Source: Lunasporangiospora selenospora
Taxonomy: Eukaryota; Mortierellomycota; Mortierellomycetes; Mortierellales; Mortierellaceae
Assembly (NCBI GenBank): GCA_015680635.1
Contig: JAABOA010000137.1
Span: 4,984-20,289, forward strand
Length of the DNA stretch: 15,306 nucleotides
Direction: 5' to 3'
Positions 9,905 through 15,306 of this stretch are shown here, piece by piece; position 1 is the first letter of the stretch; each line of letters begins with the position of its first letter. The notes below the pieces were generated by a model. It did not search any database and was not told the origin of the DNA. It was given only the letters and a program-made list of their open reading frames with translations. The translations under genes were made by a program, and so were the position numbers.

Positions 9905-12267
9905 CTACATACGCGAGACACCATAGAGGTTACCGCCCTTGACCTCAGTGTTGTAACAGACAGACAGACAGAATCCGAGGATCGTACGCGTCTCACGAGG
10001 ATCAATAACACCGTCATCAATGCTACGCGAGCTCGTCCAGTATACATCCGACTCATTCTCGACCATCGACTGGAACATTTCCATCGAAGACTTGGCCATT
10101 TCCTCATCAATCACCTTGCCCGACTTTTTGGCCGACTCTCTCATCACAATATCAAGCACTCCGGTCAGTTGCTCCGCTCCCATGACAGAGCACTTGCTGT
10201 TCGGGTAAGAGAACAGGAATCGCGGGTTATAAGAGCGACCTGCCATGGCATAGTTGCCGGCTCCGTAACTGGCTCCCATGACAATCGAGATGCATGGTAC
10301 CTCAGAGTTCGATACTGCATTGATGAAGCGTGCTCCAGCCTTGATAATGCCATCCTCCTCGTACTTCTTGCCCACCATGAATCCGGTGATGTTATGGAGG
10401 TAAACAATTGGTGTGTTCCTCATGTTGCACAGCTGGATAAACTGCGTGGCCTTGTTGGCCTCAGGTGGGAAGAGGACATTGTTGTTGGCAAGAATACCAA
10501 TAGGAATACCATGGATTGTGGCCCAACCACAGATCAGGTTTGGTCCGTAGAGGGGCTTGAACGGAGTGAAGCGCGAACCATCTACAATGCGGATAATCAC
10601 CTCAACAGCGTCAAAGGGAATACGAATATTGGCACTGACAATTCCAAGGATCTCATCAGGATCGTAAAGAGGCTGGTCAAAGAATCCCTTGAGGTGACGC
10701 ATCGGGAGCTGACCCTGTTTGGTCCAGTTGAGTCCTGCCACAAACTCTCGGGCCATCGAAATGGCATGGTACTCATCCATGGCCAGCTGATCTGACACAC
10801 CCGACTTGCGGCTGTGCATGTCAGCTCCTCCAAGGGACTCTGCGTCCGTGACTTCACCTGTCGCCATCTTGACCAAGGGAGGACCACCCAAGAACACTTG
10901 GGCTTTACCCTAAAATCAAAGGCGATGTTGTAGATGGTACTCTTTAGATTCATATTTATGAGGAGAGAAGGAGGAGTAGGATGACCGTCACGGTCGCTCA
11001 TTGACAATGCGGAGTAAATCCTTACCTTGACAAAGATGCTATAGTCACTCATACCAGGAATGTAGGCGCCTCCAGCAGTCGAGTTTCCAAAGACAACCGC
11101 AACAGAAGGGAGGCCAGCCTTGGATCTATTGAGTGGCAACGTGGTACGTCAATTCTTGTATCTTGTCATGAAACAGACTTGGCAAATGCTTACTGGAACA
11201 AAACAAAAAGCTTGTGAAATTGCCTCACCTCTCAGCCAGATGACGGAACGCGGAACCGCCGGGGTGGAACACACTGGATTGTTGAGCAAGGTTTGCTCCA
11301 GCCTAGGGGTTAAATATTACAATAGCACGTTGTGTGAATAGCTCGAGTGTGCTGTTCCTGAGGGATAAAATAGGATAGAAATAAACCTCGCGTGTTCTAC
11401 ATACCGATTGAACAAGAGAGATCTGAGGGAGACGATTCTCCCAGGCGATGCGACCGAGACGTTCACCACGTTGAAGAGTGGTGGCATTGGATGCACCACC
11501 CTGCAGAGTAGGAACGTTCGCCGACACCATGCACTCGACACCACTATGAAGGACGTTTGAGGCAGATAAAAAAAAAGGACTCACTAGCTGTTAATGAAAG
11601 TGAAAGCAAAAGTGGGCGAAGCTGGCTTACAGGGACAGGCAGTTGCACAAGGGAAACTCCGCTCTTACCAGACAAGACCAATTCCAGCTACTTGGGAACC
11701 TCCAATAGTCATGTCATCTTGGCCGTAACCAGCCAAGGGGCAAAGCTCCATAAATGGCGAGTCGTCGTCGAGAAGCAGCTCAATTCTGTCGCGAGCTTTG
11801 TAAATAAATATAATTTTTTACACGAGGTAGGTCAAAACGAATAAGAAGTGGTTATATCCGACACCAGGCAACGGAAGAGTAGCAGTTATGTCGGTGCAAA
11901 AAAAGGGTAAAAAGGATTAGAAAACTGTTGGCCCACAGATCAGATCCGAACACTTGGGCAGGTATTATGAGAACGAGAAGAAGGACCCACCAAGGATGGA
12001 ACCACGCTTGTGGTGCAAATCCAAAAGGCGGTCTGCTCCTTGAAATGTAGCCTCTTGGAGTCGCTCGTTGAGTTGATCGACCATTTCGAGCATTTCCTTG
12101 TAGTTGGCCTGGTACTCGGGCGCCTTTGTGTTGATCTTGGACTTTGTCGGCTTGGTGTGGTGGCCGAGGTGAGGGGTCTGGCTGGGGCGAGTCAGGGCAA
12201 ACTCGTCACCATTGCCTCTTCGGCTGGTAGCCGATTCGGAGTCTGACGACTTCTTTTGAATGTACAT
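9905..12267 (-). CDS. Biotin-dependent acyl-CoA carboxylase, carboxyltransferase (beta) subunit, methylcrotonyl-CoA carboxylase-like, six exons
   Basis: Exons on the minus strand: 12267-11991, 11795-11669, 11543-11405, 11302-11229, 11125-11026, 10909-9905. Phases agree at all five introns (102-195 bp) and give 573 residues, close to the usual size of MCC beta. The enzyme would move a carboxyl group from biotin on an alpha subunit to an acyl-CoA. Family landmarks in order: [25 protein letters not shown], the acyl-CoA pocket segment [80 protein letters not shown] and [11 protein letters not shown]. The N-terminus ([19 protein letters not shown]) is acidic and hydrophilic, not a typical mitochondrial presequence, and the C-terminus is SRM, matching the PTS1 consensus. 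No alpha subunit is in the window. The exact acyl-CoA substrate (methylcrotonyl, geranyl or other) cannot be read directly. Confidence 0.93.
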
Positions 12268-12998
12268 GATTGGCCTACGCAATGATGCTCAGGCGAGAGT
12301 AGAGAGTGAGGAGAGTATGAATGAGAGCGGAGTGTGCAGCGGGGCAATGAAGACGGGCGGGGAGTGGACTATTCAGGATGAATGAACAGGAGACAAAGAC
12401 AAATGAAAGAGGGAGGAGAGGGATGGAGGAGCGGCTCAGGCTACAAAGTGACAGGTCAGGACTTTACTTGGGCTAAAAAAGCGATGGAGAGGGAGAACCT
12501 GATGGGGGAGGCAATGGCATGCGGGTTGCTGATCTCGTATAGTGTGCAATTGGAGAAGCGCTCGTTTTTTTTCCTACCCCACACCTCTGTCCCCCCGATC
12601 AGTGGTGTCTCCCCGAAGCGAGAGCGTGCAGCTCGTCTTTGGCCCATTGTCTCTTCTCCGTCCGAGGATGAAGTAACAACTACCGGCTCATTGTCCTGCC
12701 CAATGTGTGCAAGCATGTCATCCGGGATTCACACTCTACCAGTGCATCGCCTGGACCGACATCACTAATGGGGCGCAAAATACACGCCTGACGGACACCA
12801 ACGCGACAATTTGCGTCTGCCGAAGAAGTGAACAAACTGGCCAGCACGTGCGTTTTTCTAAAGTGACCTCTCCACATGTTGCTTTCTTAGCCAGTCGCGT
12901 TCTCATTCTAATTCCCATACTCCATTCTCTGTTTCTCTCTCTCTTTCTCGTCTTCGCTCTCTCGTGTAATACATTCTCATCAATCTCAATTCAACATC
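12268..12998. promoter_or_regulatory. Shared divergent promoter region between the carboxylase subunit and the hydratase
   Basis: The two start codons are separated by 731 bases. The hydratase side ends in a CT-rich run (about 12930-12965), usual just upstream of fungal start sites. I see no convincing gene inside: a 128-codon plus-strand open stretch (12382-12768) has no family resemblance. Possible protein-binding sites are a GCACGTGC palindrome at 12844-12851 and one CCGAGG hexamer at 12662-12667. Co-regulation is inferred from layout only. Confidence 0.55.
12844..12851. promoter_or_regulatory. GCACGTGC palindrome containing an E-box (CACGTG)
   Basis: An 8-base perfect palindrome centred about 150 bases upstream of the hydratase start. 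CACGTG is a standard binding core for bHLH factors. A single site has little weight on its own. Confidence 0.3.
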
Positions 12999-13811
12999 AT
13001 GTCAGAGAAGGAAGTCCTGTACTCAAAGCAGGGGGCGGTTGCAACCATCACTCTTAATCGTCCCAAACGCGGAAACGCACTCTCGGGTACATTGGTTAAC
13101 CTATTCCTCGATATCCTAAATGGGGCTATCGACGACCCTTCCGTCAGAGTCATTGTCATCACAGGCAACGGAAAGTACTTTTGTACAGGCATGGATCTTA
13201 CTCCCCAGGGCGATACGTCTTCAGCAACCGATCCAGTTGCTATGACTCAGTCCATGTTCTCGGCTCTCTCTCGATCGCCAAAACCTACAATCGCCAGGGT
13301 CAACGGCCCTGCACTCGGCGGTGGTGTCGGTATCTTTTTCTCGTGCAACTTCCGTATCGCGCAATCCTCTGCGTACTTCAGCATGCCCGAGGTCCATCGA
13401 GGTTTGATTCCTGCTCTGATATCTGAAGTGATCGTGCCTCAATTGGGTGCCTTCCGCTCCAAACAGTACATGCTTTCGGGCGAAAGAGTCACTGCCCAAG
13501 AAGGCTACCGTGTTGGGTTCGTAACAGCCGTCGTGGAAGATCAAGAGGCATTGGACAGGGCTGTTCAGGAATACGTGAATCTTCTTCTCATGGGTGGACC
13601 GAATGCAATGCGAAATATCAAGGACTTGGTAGATGCTGTGGATAGTCGAGGTGGTGATCCAACATTTACTCCTCAATATGTCCGTGAGGCATTCGGAAAG
13701 ATGATCACCTCGGACGAGGCAGCCCATGGAATTGGTGCGTTTGCTAGCCGTGAAAAACCGAATTGGGATGACTTTGGTCTTGGTGCCGACAAGCTCAAGC
13801 CTAAGCTTTAG
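12999..13811 (+). CDS. Enoyl-CoA hydratase/isomerase (crotonase) family protein, methylglutaconyl-CoA-hydratase-like, 270 residues
   Basis: Single exon with start context ATCATGT after a CT-rich leader. The crotonase fold is clear: ITLNRPKRGNALS at 17-29, the first oxyanion-hole segment FCTGMDL at 61-67, the second at 102-111 (NGPALGGGVG), SMPEVHRGLIPALISEVIV at 128-146, and SGERVTAQEGYRVGFV at 160-175. The first catalytic Glu of classical hydratases is replaced by Gly111, while Glu131 keeps the second. From what I know of the families, GGGVG with EV..GLIPA.IS is usual for bacterial LiuC-type methylglutaconyl-CoA hydratases and relatives. The protein would add water to an enoyl-CoA. There is no mitochondrial presequence. 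The end, DKLKPKL, is a weak PTS1-like tripeptide with basic residues before it. Divergent from the carboxylase gene, which suggests consecutive steps of one pathway. Confidence 0.9.
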   Translation: MSEKEVLYSKQGAVATITLNRPKRGNALSGTLVNLFLDILNGAIDDPSVRVIVITGNGKYFCTGMDLTPQGDTSSATDPVAMTQSMFSALSRSPKPTIARVNGPALGGGVGIFFSCNFRIAQSSAYFSMPEVHRGLIPALISEVIVPQLGAFRSKQYMLSGERVTAQEGYRVGFVTAVVEDQEALDRAVQEYVNLLLMGGPNAMRNIKDLVDAVDSRGGDPTFTPQYVREAFGKMITSDEAAHGIGAFASREKPNWDDFGLGADKLKPKL

Positions 13812-13974
13812 GCGCCCACTTTCTCCTGTCGGTCCATACTGTTCCATGTATATACCTCGATTAAAGAAAAGAAAAGAATAATACAATTGGTCTAAATGTG
13901 ATCCAAAATTCTCTCACATTCTATATATTGTCGTTTATTGATCAGCTCTTGGTTGTCATCGAGATTCCTTCCTC

Positions 13975-14745
13975 TCATGGTGATCTTGAAGTCCATCTCC
14001 TGAAAGCAGCCTTCGCAGCGGGTAAAAGTAGACCCATGTTTTCGATCCACCATTGTCGATTGTAGCTCATCTGTCGCTCGTATGCTTTGTCCAAAAAGTC
14101 CTTGTAAAACAATGAAAGCTCCTCTGTCGTCACTGGCTGACCTCCATTTTGAGCGCTGACTAGATAGGGGAGAGGAGCACATTAGCAATCCAGTTACCAT
14201 ATTTGTGGTTTGACTCGATTCAGACATGGGTGAAAGGATGGCGCGCTGCGGAGATAATAACATACTTTTCTGCTCATAATCTGCCTTGGCTTTGTTGAAC
14301 AGGGCATTGTTGGATGCCCAAAAGTTTTGGTTGAATGCATCGACTCGTTCACACCTCTCACGAAAGAGTTTATCCTCCAAGGATTCGTTGACAGGGATAG
14401 GGTATTTGACTGGACGAAGATTTGATACAGCGTGAGGGGTTCCGACCAAGAATTTGTCCGTGTTTAGTGCTGGGTTGAGGTTTTCACGTTTTCTTGTGAC
14501 GGGATCTGGTCCTGACGCTGTTGAATCGGAATTTGCTGCTGACGATACTGTCGTTGAGGCTGTAAATGATCTAGAGGAGACGTGTTGTTGGCAGCCTCTA
14601 AACGCCGCCGGTGCGGATCTCTACAGTTTGACAAGAATGAATGACAAGCATGTTAGCTTGTCACTTTTCTTTCCGTGTTACTTTCTCTAGTCCAAATGCC
14701 TTGTGATAGAGACTCTTGGAGGCGCCGTACCCTGAGTGAGTGCAT
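13975..14745 (-). CDS. COA8: COA8 (APOPT1)-family mitochondrial cytochrome c oxidase assembly/protection factor, three exons
   Basis: Exons on the minus strand: 14745-14731, 14620-14266, 14159-13975, with introns of 110 and 106 bp (donors GTACGG and GTATGT). Phases agree, giving 184 residues. Family marks: VSNLRPVKYPIP, NESLEDKLFRER, FNQNFWASNNALF, then EELSLFYKDFLDKAYERQMSYNRQWW, which match the conserved parts of human COA8. COA8 is a matrix protein that protects or helps assemble cytochrome c oxidase. The predicted start MHSLR|RSAPAAFRGCQQHV is rich in Arg, Ser and Ala with no acids, a good import presequence, and it appears only when intron 1 is removed. A second ATG at 14751, in frame, would add Met-Ile but has a weaker start context. 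Exons 2 and 3 are secure; exon 1 is inferred. Tail-to-tail with the hydratase, 163 bases apart. Confidence 0.85.
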
Positions 14746-15306
14746 GATCATGAGATCTTTGAATCCTGAAGAACTGAAGATGTGTTGGTACAAGATGAGT
14801 TTGCCGAATGATGCACTTTTTGAGTTGTACTTGAGAGCCAAATGTCTTTGCGATCGGAACTCCTTTTCTTGAATACGTATACGGCAATGAACCGTACATA
14901 CAAACGTGATTTTCATTTACAGATCGGCCAAATAAAGAATCCTAGACTTACCCAAGAACCGCGACTTCTCGCACCATTTCCACGCGAAGCGATTGGCCAA
15001 TCTCGCTTCAGTTTCGAGGTCAGGAGAACGCAGGACCTAGCGGGATCCTCCTCCTTCTGTTGACATAGAGGCGCATTGTTGATCATTGCCTTGTTCGACA
15101 GACTCTGAGGACCTGCTGGAGTTGACGATGGGAGAGTAGAGCGAGAGGGCTGATAAAGTGAAAATCGAGAAGAGTGAGGAGGCAGCATGGATGCTGGATA
15201 AAGGTGTGGAGAAGATGAGAGTGCCTGTGCGAGGAGGCAGGTTGAGCACGGACGCTCAGGGTCTGGATGAGGTCAAGTGGCATCAAGACAGGCAGGTGGC
15301 CGGTCG
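14746..15306. other. Unresolved right-edge region: COA8 upstream sequence with coding-like stretches on both strands
   Basis: A strong donor, GTAAGT, at 14956-14951 on the minus strand follows a stretch reading LETEARLANRFAWKWCEK. A phase-matched acceptor near 14868 would lead into FRSQRHLALKYNS and on to MIMHSLR in the COA8 frame. This may be a longer COA8 N-terminus, a 5' UTR intron or part of another gene. On the plus strand, 15141-15306 reads without a stop to the edge (for example KIEKSEEAAWMLDKGVEKM), with an in-frame TAG just upstream at 15138-15140. Part of the minus strand is CT-rich, as in promoters, which can mimic Glu/Lys coding on the other strand. I cannot choose a model. Confidence 0.3.

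Noticed and set aside
12662-12667. CCGAGG as a definite FarA-type fatty-acid response element
   Set aside because: One hexamer in 731 bases is expected by chance about once in three such intervals, and the regulator is known from ascomycetes only as far as I can say.
12382-12768. A 128-codon plus-strand open frame in the divergent promoter
   Set aside because: It has no recognisable domain, lies between two well-supported start sites, and such lengths arise by chance at this base composition.
13221-13886. A 221-codon minus-strand frame opposite the hydratase
   Set aside because: It is the antisense shadow of a clear crotonase gene and has no family resemblance.
14454-14690. Plus-strand open frame across COA8 exon 2
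   Set aside because: It is antisense to the well-supported COA8 exon. The pyrimidine-rich TTTCTCTAG at its end could act as an acceptor, but no matching donor or exon was found.

Overview
The window looks like nuclear DNA from a filamentous fungus, probably an early-diverging lineage such as Mortierellomycotina. That placement is inferred. The genes are intron-rich, most introns are about 100-200 bp with GTAAGT-type donors and pyrimidine-tract/TAG acceptors, the proteins carry long Ser/Gln/His/Asp low-complexity runs, and one is a fungal-specific-type transcription factor. I see no prophage, transposon, CRISPR array, tRNA or rRNA.

Layout. (1) 1-5972, plus strand: four exons of a very large transcription factor of the zinc-cluster/Fungal_trans class, cut by the left edge. 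The reading frame is open to base 3, so the first internal ATG (264) is not the start. (2) 6273-7944, minus: ribosomal protein eL42 in four exons, tail-to-tail with gene 1; its first exon is probably only the ATG. (3) 8125-9726, minus: a single-exon, 533-residue protein that I do not recognise, with a helical N-terminal half and a disordered RG/Q/S-rich C-terminal half. (4) 9905-12267, minus: a six-exon carboxyltransferase (beta) subunit of a methylcrotonyl-CoA-carboxylase-like enzyme, 573 residues. (5) 12999-13811, plus: a single-exon crotonase-fold hydratase, 270 residues, divergent from gene 4 across 731 bp. (6) 13975-14745, minus: a three-exon COA8/APOPT1-family mitochondrial protein. (7) 14746-15306: unresolved sequence with coding-like stretches on both strands.

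How they fit together. Genes 4 and 5 are the functional highlight. A carboxyltransferase and a hydratase of the type with GGGVG in place of the usual first catalytic Glu are the enzymes for carboxylating and then hydrating a beta-methyl enoyl-CoA, as in leucine/isovalerate catabolism or bacterial acyclic-terpene catabolism. Both proteins lack an obvious mitochondrial presequence. The carboxylase ends in SRM, which fits the peroxisomal PTS1 consensus, and the hydratase ends in PKL, a weaker PTS1-like end. A peroxisomal version of this normally mitochondrial step is the main hypothesis. The other genes look like ordinary neighbours.

Splice sites were assigned by eye, from GT/AG signals, reading-phase agreement and continuity of recognised protein families. 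Each multi-exon model sums to an exact number of codons.
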